DNA of 64,000 bases from an uncultured Flavobacteriaceae bacterium (GTDB lineage Bacteria > Bacteroidota > Bacteroidia > Flavobacteriales > Flavobacteriaceae): assembly GCA_947502635.1 (NCBI GenBank), contig CANNAN010000004.1, positions 62,001 through 126,000 on the forward strand. Reading direction: 5' to 3'. The notes under the pieces are model-generated. The model did no database searches. It had not been told where the DNA came from and saw nothing but the letters and a program-made list of their open reading frames with translations. Positions 19,236 to 28,330 of this stretch are shown piece by piece. Position 1 is the stretch's first letter. Each line of letters begins with the position of its first letter. A program made the position numbers and the translations under genes.

Positions 19236-19315
19236 AAAAAAAGCGATTCGTTAAGAACCGCTTTGAATGTTTTCACAACGGAATAATCCTTATTGTGAAT
19301 TGCTTTTAGAATTGT
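19236..19315 (-). ncRNA. tracrRNA of the type II-C locus
   Basis: Encoded antisense to, and upstream of, cas9. The DNA at 19293-19318 is complementary in the right sense to the start of the CRISPR repeat: about 26 bases pair with only one C-A mismatch and a terminal G-U wobble. On the minus strand the anti-repeat is followed by a short nexus-like hairpin (GGAUUAUUCC), a linker, and a final stem (AAGCGGUUC / GAAUCGCUU, 19241-19263) ending in seven Us (19242-19236), a good intrinsic terminator. The expected RNA is about 80 nt. The 5' end is inferred from the upstream promoter element. Confidence 0.85.
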
Positions 19316-19319
19316 ATTA

Positions 19320-19327
19320 CAAATATA
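19320..19327 (-). promoter_or_regulatory. -7 element of the tracrRNA promoter
   Basis: On the minus strand the sequence TATATTTG is an exact match to the flavobacterial -7 consensus TAnnTTTG. Initiation a few bases downstream would start the RNA at the anti-repeat. No clear -33 TTG is seen at the usual distance, so strength is uncertain. Confidence 0.55.
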
Positions 19328-19340
19328 TAAAAAAGATAAT

Positions 19341-19370
19341 AAGCTTATTACGGTTTTACGTAATAGCTTT
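19341..19370. promoter_or_regulatory. stem-loop between tracrRNA and cas9
   Basis: An 11-bp stem with one bulged base (left arm AAGCTTATTACG, right arm CGTAATAGCTT) around a 5-nt loop, followed on the plus strand by TTTTATAAC. It lies 37 bp before the cas9 ATG, so it could attenuate cas9 transcription or form part of a 5' leader, or be an operator. There is no direct evidence for either. Confidence 0.45.
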
Positions 19371-19406
19371 TATAACAAAGCATTTAAATTAGAGGAAACA
19401 TATAAT

Positions 19407-22400
19407 ATGAAAAAAATTTTAGGACTGGATTTGGGAACAAACTCGATAGGTTGGGCGTTTATAAATGAGGCTGAAACCAATAAAGAATCTCCAAAAATTG
19501 TTAAAGCAGGTGTTAGAATTATACCGTTAACGGTTAACGAAAAAGATGAGTTTTCAAAAGGTAATGCACTATCTACAAATCTAGAGCGTACTCAAAAACG
19601 AGGTGCTAGAAGAAATAATCAGCGGTTTAAGCAAAGAAGAGCTAGACTTTTAAAAATTCTTCTTGATTTAGATTTTATTTCAAAAGAAGATGATTTAAAA
19701 ACTGAAAATTCATTAAACTTATATAAAGAAAGAGCTCTTGCTATAGAACAAAAACTTGAAAAAAGAGATTTGGCAAAAGTATTATTTCTATTAAATGGAA
19801 AGCGAGGTTATCAGAGTAATAGAAAAACTAATGATGATGACAACGACTCTATATACCTTTCTGAAATTTCAGAGCGTGACGATGAGTTAATAGAAAGAAA
19901 TATAACTATTGGTCAAAAATTCTATGAGTTATTACAAATGAATCCATTAGCTCGGTTAAAAAACAGAGTTTATTCACGCCAAAGCTATAGTAATGAATTT
20001 GACGTTATTTGGAAAGAACAGTCTAAACATTACCCAGAACTAACCAATGAATTAAAGAAAATAATAAAATCCGAAATTATTTTTTATCAACGCGATTTAA
20101 AATCGCAAAAAGGATTATTGTCCGAGTGTGAGTTTGAAAAACACCACAAGGTAATTCCAATATCATCTCCTTTGTTCCAGGAATTCCGAATTTGGCAACG
20201 GTTACATGATATTGTTATTGTAAATAGGTTTTCAGAAGAATATACTCTAAATCAAGAACAAAAAGAGTGTTTATTTGATAAGTTGCAAGAATCAGAAAAA
20301 TTAACAGACAGAAAAATACTAAAAGAACTAGGCCTAAATACAAATGAATATAGTTTGAATTTTGAAAAAATTGATGGAAATACAACACGGGCTGAATTAT
20401 TAGAAATTTTTGATGAAACAAAATATGATACCACTGATATTTTAGACTTAGATATTTCTAAAAAAGGCAATGATTTTGATAAACAACCAATTGTGCAATT
20501 GTGGCATTTAATCTATTCGGCAAAAAGTAGTAATAACCTTATTAAAAACTTAAAACTAAAATTTAGTTTTAATGATAAACAAGCTAAGGTTATTGCTAAG
20601 CAAGTGAATTATAAATTAAAATATGGAAACCTATCTGCCAGAGCGATACGAAAAATATTACCATATATGAGGCAAGGACTGAATTATACAGAAGCTTGTG
20701 AACAAGTTGGGTACAGACATTCTAACTGGATTACAAATGATGAAAAAGATAATTGGCAACCAAAGGAGTTAAAATTGTTATCAAAAAATAGCCTGCGTAA
20801 TCCTGTTGTTGAAAAAGTAATGAATCAGCTTATAAACCTTGTTAATAGTGTAATTGAAGATGTTAGTTTAGGTCGTCCAGATGAAATTAGAATAGAAATG
20901 GCTCGTGAGTTACGTATGAACGCAAAGCGGCGAAAAATTTTAACTAAACGAATAAATGATAGCACCAAAAAACATGAGGCTATAAGAGAAATTTTAAAGA
21001 CAGAATTCAATATAACCCGACCCAGCAGAAATGATATTATAAAATATAAGTTAGCTGAAGAAACAAATTGGGTATCACTTTACTCGGGAAATCCAATTCA
21101 ACCTTCAAGGTTATTCACTCAAGATTATGATATTGAACATATCATACCAAAATCGAGATTATTTGATGATTCATTTCAAAATAAAGCACTTTGTGAATCG
21201 ACGCTTAATAGAGAGAAAGGAAATAAAACTGCTTTTGATTACATGACTTCTAAAGGTGAAACGTCTTTGATTACTTATGTATCTTTAATTAAGGGCAATA
21301 AAAAAATGTTCAAACCTAAAAAAGAAAAGCTGTTAATGGCTTCGGAAAATATCCCAGATGGTTTTATAAATAGGCAAATAAGTGAAACACAATATATAGC
21401 AAAAAAGGCTAAAGAAATTTTATCCAAAGTTTCCAAAGAGATAACTACAACGAGTGGTTCTGTTACTGATTTATTAAAGAGTCAATGGGAATTATCATTT
21501 ATTATTCAAGATTTAAACCTAGACAAGTATCGAAATATTAAACAAACAGAACTAAGAGAAATTAAAACAAACGGTAATAAAGGGAAAAAGGTTGAACAAA
21601 TTTTTCATTTAGATAAAAATGGAAATAAAGTATTTTGGAGTAAGCGAGATGACCACAGACACCATGCTTTAGATGCTATTGTTGTGGCTTTAACTAAACA
21701 AAGTCATATTGAACATTTAAATACTCTAAATGCATCATTTGAAAAAAGATATAATGAAAACAATGACAATGTTAAAATAGCTGCTCAAAAATTTAGCATG
21801 CCTTGGAGTAGTTTACGTGAAGATGTGAAACTTGCTTTGGATGATACTTTAATCTCTTTTAAACAAAAGAATAAAGTAATTACTAAAAATATAAACAAGA
21901 TAAAAGCAAAGAATAAAGAGTATATCCAAACTACATTAACTCCAAGAGGAAAGTTACATGAAGAAACTGTTTATGGAAAAATAAAGCAAGTTAAAACAAA
22001 ACCAATTATATTAAATAAGAGATTTTTAATAGAGTATGTTGATTTGATAATTGATGATTCTATAAAAAACTCTGTGAAATCGCATTTGGAAAAATTCAAC
22101 AATAATGTGACCAGAGCTTTTGATGTTAAAAGACTAAAGAATAGCCCTCTGCTACATAAAGGAAAACCTTTAAAAGAAGTAGTGTGCTTTGAAAATGTAT
22201 TTGTGATTAGAAAACCTATAGACGAAAACTTAAAAATCGAAAATGTTATTGATAAAGGAATTCAGACTATTTTAACAGATCGATTAAATACATTTAAAGG
22301 AAATAAAAAGCTCGCATTTTCTAATCTTGAAGAAAACCCTATTTACCTTGATAAAAATAAAACTATCGAAATAAAACGTACTAAAACTAAAGCAAGATAT

Positions 22401-22883
22401 TCTGACTTACAATATGTTGGTAGAGGTTATGTAAACCTAGGAAACAATCATCATATAGCCATATATAAAGATGATAAAGAAAAAATACATGGAGAAAAAG
22501 TAAGTTTTTTTGAAGCAGTAGAACGTTCCAAACAAAATGTGCCTATAATTAAAAAACAACATGAACTAGGATGGGAATATCTATTCAATCTTCAAATTAA
22601 TGACTACTTTGTTTTTTGTGATGATGATCTTACACCCGAAATAGACTTACTTGATACAAGTAATTATAGCCTGATTTCTAAAAACTTATATAGAGTCCAG
22701 AAACTCTCTATTAAAACCAATGGACAGCCAAATTTTGTTTTTAGGCACCATTTAGAAACTACCTTAAATAATGTTTCAGATTTTGCATACAAAGAATTAC
22801 AAAGTTATGGCAAGTTAATTGGGAAATGCCAAAAAATTAAGCTAGATAATTTAGGGAAAATAATTAAAATTGGAGAGTACTAA
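19407..22883 (+). CDS. cas9: CRISPR-associated endonuclease Cas9 (type II-C)
   Basis: 1158 residues, shorter than Streptococcus pyogenes Cas9 (1368). All catalytic motifs are intact: RuvC-I LGLDLGTNSIGWAF (Asp8), arginine-rich bridge helix (ERTQKRGARRNNQRFKQRR), RuvC-II IRIEMARE (Glu497), HNH YDIEHIIPKS (His578) with Asn601, and RuvC-III HHALDAIVVAL (His753, Asp756). The C-terminal region (about 830-1158) should hold the wedge and PAM-interacting domains, including GRGYVNLGNNHHIAIYKD; the PAM cannot be read from sequence. The enzyme cuts DNA guided by tracrRNA and crRNA. The ATG at 19407 lies after an AGAGGAAAC sequence. cas1 starts 2 bp after the stop. No csn2 or cas4 follows, which fits subtype II-C. 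Confidence 0.97.
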   Translation: MKKILGLDLGTNSIGWAFINEAETNKESPKIVKAGVRIIPLTVNEKDEFSKGNALSTNLERTQKRGARRNNQRFKQRRARLLKILLDLDFISKEDDLKTENSLNLYKERALAIEQKLEKRDLAKVLFLLNGKRGYQSNRKTNDDDNDSIYLSEISERDDELIERNITIGQKFYELLQMNPLARLKNRVYSRQSYSNEFDVIWKEQSKHYPELTNELKKIIKSEIIFYQRDLKSQKGLLSECEFEKHHKVIPISSPLFQEFRIWQRLHDIVIVNRFSEEYTLNQEQKECLFDKLQESEKLTDRKILKELGLNTNEYSLNFEKIDGNTTRAELLEIFDETKYDTTDILDLDISKKGNDFDKQPIVQLWHLIYSAKSSNNLIKNLKLKFSFNDKQAKVIAKQVNYKLKYGNLSARAIRKILPYMRQGLNYTEACEQVGYRHSNWITNDEKDNWQPKELKLLSKNSLRNPVVEKVMNQLINLVNSVIEDVSLGRPDEIRIEMARELRMNAKRRKILTKRINDSTKKHEAIREILKTEFNITRPSRNDIIKYKLAEETNWVSLYSGNPIQPSRLFTQDYDIEHIIPKSRLFDDSFQNKALCESTLNREKGNKTAFDYMTSKGETSLITYVSLIKGNKKMFKPKKEKLLMASENIPDGFINRQISETQYIAKKAKEILSKVSKEITTTSGSVTDLLKSQWELSFIIQDLNLDKYRNIKQTELREIKTNGNKGKKVEQIFHLDKNGNKVFWSKRDDHRHHALDAIVVALTKQSHIEHLNTLNASFEKRYNENNDNVKIAAQKFSMPWSSLREDVKLALDDTLISFKQKNKVITKNINKIKAKNKEYIQTTLTPRGKLHEETVYGKIKQVKTKPIILNKRFLIEYVDLIIDDSIKNSVKSHLEKFNNNVTRAFDVKRLKNSPLLHKGKPLKEVVCFENVFVIRKPIDENLKIENVIDKGIQTILTDRLNTFKGNKKLAFSNLEENPIYLDKNKTIEIKRTKTKARYSDLQYVGRGYVNLGNNHHIAIYKDDKEKIHGEKVSFFEAVERSKQNVPIIKKQHELGWEYLFNLQINDYFVFCDDDLTPEIDLLDTSNYSLISKNLYRVQKLSIKTNGQPNFVFRHHLETTLNNVSDFAYKELQSYGKLIGKCQKIKLDNLGKIIKIGEY

Positions 22884-22885
22884 TT

Positions 22886-23782
22886 ATGATAAAACGCACC
22901 CTCTTTTTTAGTAATCCAGCCTATTTGAGTACAAAAAACAAACAATTGGTAGTTAATTATCCAGAGGAAAATGTACCACCTAAAAGAGTGCCCATTGAAG
23001 ATATTGGTATGCTAGTATTAGAGAGTCAGCAAATTACCATAAGTAACGGTTTATTGGCAAAGCTTATTCAAAATAAAGCGGCAATAATTAGTTGCGATAG
23101 CTACCACATGCCTATTAGCTTATTGCAACCACTTGTAGGGCACAGTGAACAGACCGAGCGTATGCGCCATCAATTGAATGCTAGTGTACCCTTACAAAAA
23201 AACTTATGGCAACAAACTATTAGTGCAAAAATTAATAATCAGGCTTGTTTTATGGAAAAACGTAATATTCCTGCACGAAAAATGTATAAATGGGCAAGTA
23301 ATGTTAAGAGTGGCGATACCGAAAATCATGAAAGTCGGGCGGCAGTTTATTATTGGCAGCACCTTTTTGGTATTGAAAATTTCACAAGAGGGCAGCATGG
23401 AAATGCACCTAATAATTTATTAAATTATGGGTATGCTATTTTAAGAGGGATAACCGCTCGTGCTTTAGTAAGCAGTGGTATGTTACCATCGGTGGGGATT
23501 TTTCATCGTAATAAGTACAATGCCTTTTGTTTAGCCGATGATATTATGGAGCCTTATCGCGTTTTTGTAGATGTTTTGGTTAATGATATTGTCCAGTCTG
23601 AGGAACCCTTTGAAGAATTAACCACCTCATTAAAAACCAGTTTGTTACAATTACCTGTTATGGATGTGGTTATAGATGGCAATAAAAGCCCACTGATGGT
23701 GGCTATGAGCAGAACAACTAATAGTTTATATGAATGTTTTACTGGTATTAGTAGAAAAGTGCTATACCCAGAACTAGTTTGA
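22886..23782 (+). CDS. cas1: type II CRISPR-associated endonuclease Cas1
   Basis: 298 residues. Cas1 is the metal-dependent integrase that inserts new spacers together with Cas2. The active-site residues are all present: Glu149 in NHESRAA, His207 in IFHRNKYN and Glu222 in DDIMEPYR. The N-terminal beta-domain (residues 1-75) and the helical catalytic domain have normal length. The gene starts 2 bp after cas9 and is followed by cas2 with a 31-bp gap, so the three genes form one operon. Confidence 0.97.
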   Translation: MIKRTLFFSNPAYLSTKNKQLVVNYPEENVPPKRVPIEDIGMLVLESQQITISNGLLAKLIQNKAAIISCDSYHMPISLLQPLVGHSEQTERMRHQLNASVPLQKNLWQQTISAKINNQACFMEKRNIPARKMYKWASNVKSGDTENHESRAAVYYWQHLFGIENFTRGQHGNAPNNLLNYGYAILRGITARALVSSGMLPSVGIFHRNKYNAFCLADDIMEPYRVFVDVLVNDIVQSEEPFEELTTSLKTSLLQLPVMDVVIDGNKSPLMVAMSRTTNSLYECFTGISRKVLYPELV

Positions 23783-23810
23783 TTTAAAAACATGCTATGG
23801 TATAGAATAA

Positions 23811-24161
<351 letters not shown>

Positions 24162-24269
24162 AAATTAGATTTTTGGACTAGTCTAGTTGAGACTTATAAA
24201 AATATTTAATATTTTAAATCCTAGTGTAATACTTAACATTCAGTATATCAATATTTTATATCTTGATAT
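24162..24269. promoter_or_regulatory. cas2-proximal array flank with palindrome
   Basis: 108 bp of AT-rich DNA between cas2 and the first repeat. Bases from about 24231 pair with the start of the array: the arms CTTAACATTCAGTATATCAA and TTGATATACTGTGAATGCTA form a stem of about 20 bp (two bases unpaired) around a loop of about 12 nt, using half of the terminal repeat. If crRNAs are made from the minus strand this is the distal end, where the stem could end transcription. If spacers are inserted here it is instead the leader. A small palindrome ACTAGTCTAGT is at 24179-24189. Confidence 0.5.
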
Positions 24270-25528
24270 ACTGTGAATGCTAAGTAAAAATACAATTCTG
24301 AAAGCAATTCACAACGAGCCATGGTCTTTAAACCACTCGTCCCTTACTGTGAATGCTAAGTAAAAATACAATTCTGAAAGCAATTCACAACCCTGTGTCA
24401 AAAATTACTTTTACTATCTGTACTGTGAATGCTAAGTAAAAATACAATTCTGAAAGCAATTCACAACTCCTATACGGTTCATTAAATCAAGGAGTAAACT
24501 GTGAATGCTAAGTAAAAATACAATTCTGAAAGCAATTCACAACTATATCAGTCGTGGGATTAGATGGGCTTAAACTGTGAATGCTAAGTAAAAATACAAT
24601 TCTGAAAGCAATTCACAACTGCTCAACATACCCTCTCGGATAGAGGTATACTGTGAATGCTAAGTAAAAATACAATTCTGAAAGCAATTCACAACCAGAA
24701 CAAGTTTCATAAAATTGAAAATATACTGTGAATGCTAAGTAAAAATACAATTCTGAAAGCAATTCACAACTTAGAAATCCTAACAAGGATATGGAACAAA
24801 ACTGTGAATGCTAAGTAAAAATACAATTCTGAAAGCAATTCACAACGATTGTATAGATGATAAGGGTTTTGTGATAACTGTGAATGCTAAGTAAAAATAC
24901 AATTCTGAAAGCAATTCACAACTTAGCGTTGAGCCCGTATTCCTTTAAATCGACTGTGAATGCTAAGTAAAAATACAATTCTGAAAGCAATTCACAACGT
25001 TGCAGCTTTTGTGATCTTTCTTCTATTGACTGTGAATGCTAAGTAAAAATACAATTCTGAAAGCAATTCACAACGAGCTCCTATTGTCTCCTCCGCTTAT
25101 TCCGACTGTGAATGCTAAGTAAAAATACAATTCTGAAAGCAATTCACAACTGAATCGATTCTTAATTTTAAATTTTTCAAACTGTGAATGCTAAGTAAAA
25201 ATACAATTCTGAAAGCAATTCACAACTCGTCCCAACAAGTTTTTATACTCAAATTCACTGTGAATGCTAAGTAAAAATACAATTCTGAAAGCAATTCACA
25301 ACTATTTCTAATGTAGTAAGTAAAAGATTTGACTGTGAATGCTAAGTAAAAATACAATTCTGAAAGCAATTCACAACACATCATGAAAACAATAACCAAC
25401 ATAACAGACTGTGAATGCTAAGTAAAAATACAATTCTGAAAGCAATTCACAACTAACAGAGTGTACGTTCTGAAGGTTATGAACTGTGAATGCTAAGTAA
25501 AAATACAATTCTGAAAGCAATTCACAAC
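24270..25528 (-). CRISPR. type II-C CRISPR array, 17 repeats and 16 spacers
   Basis: Seventeen repeats of 46 bp start at 24270, 24346, 24422, 24498, 24574, 24650, 24725, 24801, 24877, 24953, 25029, 25105, 25181, 25257, 25332, 25408 and 25483, and look identical by eye. Spacers are 30 bp except three of 29 bp. On the plus strand each repeat begins ACTGTGAATGCTAAG and ends AAGCAATTCACAAC. The tracrRNA anti-repeat pairs with the minus-strand version (beginning GTTGTGAATTGC), so mature crRNAs should come from the minus strand, opposite to the cas genes, as in other II-C loci. All spacers are different and none was seen to match the rest of the window. The last repeat lies 11 bp from the end of the next gene. 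Confidence 0.97.
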
Positions 25529-25539
25529 AAATACTTGGG

Positions 25540-27159
25540 TTACAAAATTTCCTTTGGAATTATTTTTCGTGTCCAGGTTTTTACACGTTTATATTTAGTT
25601 ACCTCAGAATCGGGGTTAAAGTCTAATGTTGTTTCCCATGAGTTTTCGGGTTTAAATTCTTCTTCCATACCTTTTAAAACACCTCTGGCAATTTTATCAG
25701 AATTAACAATAACAACGCATTCTGTATTTAAATTTGCACTTCGAGGGTCAAGGTTAAAAGTACCTATTACTGTAATTTGATTATCAACGACCATAGTTTT
25801 TGCATGAAGTCCGAATATGGGTTTATGTTCCAAGGTTTCTTGTAATTCACCAGTTATTATCTTCATGCGTTCTGCCGCATCTGGTCGGAATTCATAAATT
25901 TTTACACCAGTATGTAAGAGCTTTGCTCTGCTAGTTTGGTAGCTACTAAAGGCTTCTACATTATCTGTTGAAGCTAGGCTGTTGGTGAGGATTCTAATTT
26001 TTACACCACGTTTAATAGCATCTCTAAATAGATTTTGACTTAGTTTGGAGGTAATTAAATAAGGTGTTTGAATCTCAATAGAAGATTTAGCATTCTTGAC
26101 TAAGTTAATTAATGCACTGGTAGATATACCACCTCCTCCTAGACCATTTTTACCATCATTTTTACCTGGAATATCAGAAACAAATTCTACATCTTCTAAC
26201 CAAACTAGCGCTCCAGAGTTTTTAATTTCTTTAAATGTATCAGGCAAATTTTCTATTCTTTCTCTTATTTGTGGCCAAAAATTGTCTGGATTACATGCAT
26301 ACTCATGAAGGTTGTCAAATCTGTTTTCTGAATGTATAGTTACTGAATCATCTTCAATGATATTCGTAATATTTTTACTTAAATCACTATTCCAAAATGC
26401 ATCAAAGGAATTATTGACTTTTCCCGTTTCTTTACCTAATAAGAGAATATCTCTATCTCTAAAATTATACTCATGGTCATAGTCAAAGTATTCATCTGCA
26501 ATATTTCGACCACCTGTTATAACTACTTTACCATCTACAATAAAAGCTTTGTTATGCATTCGTTGATTAGCAGCTCTAAAATCGGTTGCGAATTTCGTTA
26601 TTTTATTAAAAAGGTTTTTTCCTAAATTAACGCCAGGATTGTAAATTTTTACTGTAATATTTTCATGTGAACTGAATGTGAGTAAATCTTGTATGTCTGC
26701 ATCTACCATAATGTCATCAACAATAATTCTTACTTTAACACCACGATCGGCCGCTCTTATTAAATAATCACAAGCAATAAGACCTACATTATCTGTTGAA
26801 AAAATAAAGTATTGTATGTCTATGGTTTTTTCTGCATATTCACTTAGCCATGCTCTAGCAACCATAGAACCACTACCATCTTCCAGAACATATACACCCG
26901 TTTTTGTTTTCATCAATTCAGATACATCTTCAAGCTCATTTGAAAGCGTTATATTATCATTTCTGTGAATTTGTGAGCAAAAGTCTGTTTCTGGTATGCT
27001 AGTTTTCTTTTTAGCACAAGCTGTGAATACAATTAAAACAATAAGGCCATACTTTTTCAATTTTAGTGTATATTTCTTAAGTTCAGATAGTTTAGAGATA
27101 ACATGAAACATAGTTTGTTTTGTATATTTTGCACCACTAAAGTGAGTTGTTTTTACCAT
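25540..27159 (-). CDS. phospholipase D family lipoprotein (cardiolipin synthase-like, ClsC type)
   Basis: 539 residues. Two HKD motifs define the PLD fold: HNKAFIVDGKVVITGGRN and HAKTMVVDNQITVIGTFNLD. The closest general match is ClsC/YmdC, which makes cardiolipin from phosphatidylethanolamine and phosphatidylglycerol. A hydrophobic stretch ending VFTACAK near residue 49 looks like a lipoprotein signal; this favours a later start, Met17 at 27111, over the first ATG at 27159. The stop is only 11 bp from the CRISPR array, on the strand from which crRNAs are predicted, with no terminator between them. Confidence 0.88.
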   Translation of the reverse strand: MVKTTHFSGAKYTKQTMFHVISKLSELKKYTLKLKKYGLIVLIVFTACAKKKTSIPETDFCSQIHRNDNITLSNELEDVSELMKTKTGVYVLEDGSGSMVARAWLSEYAEKTIDIQYFIFSTDNVGLIACDYLIRAADRGVKVRIIVDDIMVDADIQDLLTFSSHENITVKIYNPGVNLGKNLFNKITKFATDFRAANQRMHNKAFIVDGKVVITGGRNIADEYFDYDHEYNFRDRDILLLGKETGKVNNSFDAFWNSDLSKNITNIIEDDSVTIHSENRFDNLHEYACNPDNFWPQIRERIENLPDTFKEIKNSGALVWLEDVEFVSDIPGKNDGKNGLGGGGISTSALINLVKNAKSSIEIQTPYLITSKLSQNLFRDAIKRGVKIRILTNSLASTDNVEAFSSYQTSRAKLLHTGVKIYEFRPDAAERMKIITGELQETLEHKPIFGLHAKTMVVDNQITVIGTFNLDPRSANLNTECVVIVNSDKIARGVLKGMEEEFKPENSWETTLDFNPDSEVTKYKRVKTWTRKIIPKEIL

Positions 27160-27335
27160 GATTCTATATTAAACTTATTACAAATTTGAGGTGAGAGTAT
27201 GCTTATTTTATTAACATTCAAGCACCCTCATACTAACAAATTTAAGAGATTTTAAATAGATTCAATTGATACTAAGATAGGATGTTTAATTAAATCCCAG
27301 CATAACAATAAGCTTAACCAAAATAAATAACTCCA

Positions 27336-27366
27336 TAAAAAAAGCCCAACTAAAAAGTTGAGCTTT
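27336..27366 (-). terminator. intrinsic terminator of the OmpA-family gene
   Basis: On the minus strand, the stem AGCTCAACT / AGTTGGGCT with a TTTT loop is followed by a run of Ts, 23 bp after the stop of the OmpA-family gene. Confidence 0.85.
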
Positions 27367-27388
27367 GATTTATATTTTTTAAAACTGA

Positions 27389-28228
27389 CTAGTTTCCACC
27401 AGCTTCAAGGTTTTTCATTTCTTTTTCAATCATGTCATAAAACTGATCGATTTTAGGAAGAACCACGATACGTGTACGTCTGTTTTTTGATCTGTTTTCA
27501 GCAGTATCATTATCTACCAATGGTACATAAGAACTACGTCCAGCAGCTATTAATCGATTAGGATTTACATTTAAAGTTTCTAATACTCTAATAATAGATG
27601 TAGAACGTTTTACACTTAAATCCCAGTTATCTAATAATGGAGCTTTTTTGTAAGGAACGCTATCTGTATGACCTTCTACCATACATTCAAAATCAGGTTT
27701 GCTGTTAACTACTTTAGCAACTTTAGCTAATACATCTTTAGCTTTACTTGTTACATTGTAACTACCACTTTTGAATAATAATTTATCGGCAATAGAGATA
27801 AATACAACACCTTTTTCAACATTTACTTCAATATCTGGATCATTTATACCTACTTCACGTTTAAAGCTAGTAACTAAAGCTAAAGTAACACTATCTTTTT
27901 TAGTGATGGCATCTTGTAGACGTGTGATTTTTAAATCTTTTTCTTTAATACTTTCTAAAGTTTTTTCAATGTTGCTAGCCCCTTTCGCAGATAGTACCTG
28001 TAGGTTATCATTGTTTTTACGTAAATCTGCTATTTGCTCTTCTAAAGCTGTAGCTCTTGCTGTTGCAGATGCTTTGTCTGTAATACAAGAATTTAATTTT
28101 ACCGTTGCTGAGTTAAGTAAATCTTGAGTTTCTTTTTGTTTAGCTTCTAAGTCTGTAAATTGTTTTTTAGAAACACAAGAGCTTAATAGAAGCGTTGTTG
28201 ATAAACTAAGTAATAAAAGTCTTTTCAT
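27389..28228 (-). CDS. OmpA family lipoprotein
   Basis: 279 residues. The lipoprotein signal MKRLLLLSLSTTLLLSSC places the lipidated cysteine at residue 18. A coiled coil (about residues 24-110) follows, then an OmpA/MotB peptidoglycan-binding domain (about 130-260) with the motif MVEGHTDSVPYKKAP and NRRTRIVVLP. It probably links the outer membrane to peptidoglycan. Single-gene unit with its own terminator (27336-27366). Confidence 0.93.
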   Translation of the reverse strand: MKRLLLLSLSTTLLLSSCVSKKQFTDLEAKQKETQDLLNSATVKLNSCITDKASATARATALEEQIADLRKNNDNLQVLSAKGASNIEKTLESIKEKDLKITRLQDAITKKDSVTLALVTSFKREVGINDPDIEVNVEKGVVFISIADKLLFKSGSYNVTSKAKDVLAKVAKVVNSKPDFECMVEGHTDSVPYKKAPLLDNWDLSVKRSTSIIRVLETLNVNPNRLIAAGRSSYVPLVDNDTAENRSKNRRTRIVVLPKIDQFYDMIEKEMKNLEAGGN

Positions 28229-28330
28229 AATGAGTTGTGGTGGGATTTGTTTTCTTTTTATATTGATTGAACAAAAGTATATAAAAAACGCTAAATTTTA
28301 ATCATGTTAACAAAACTTTTGCTAACTATG

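Noticed and set aside
25220-25402. Reading frame across CRISPR repeats on the minus strand (and a similar one at 25490-25780)
   Set aside because: The frame is created by the repeat sequence and spacers; it has repeated peptides and no independent coding signal.
24270-25528. Self-targeting spacers
   Set aside because: No spacer matched other parts of the window by eye; the rest of the genome is not available.
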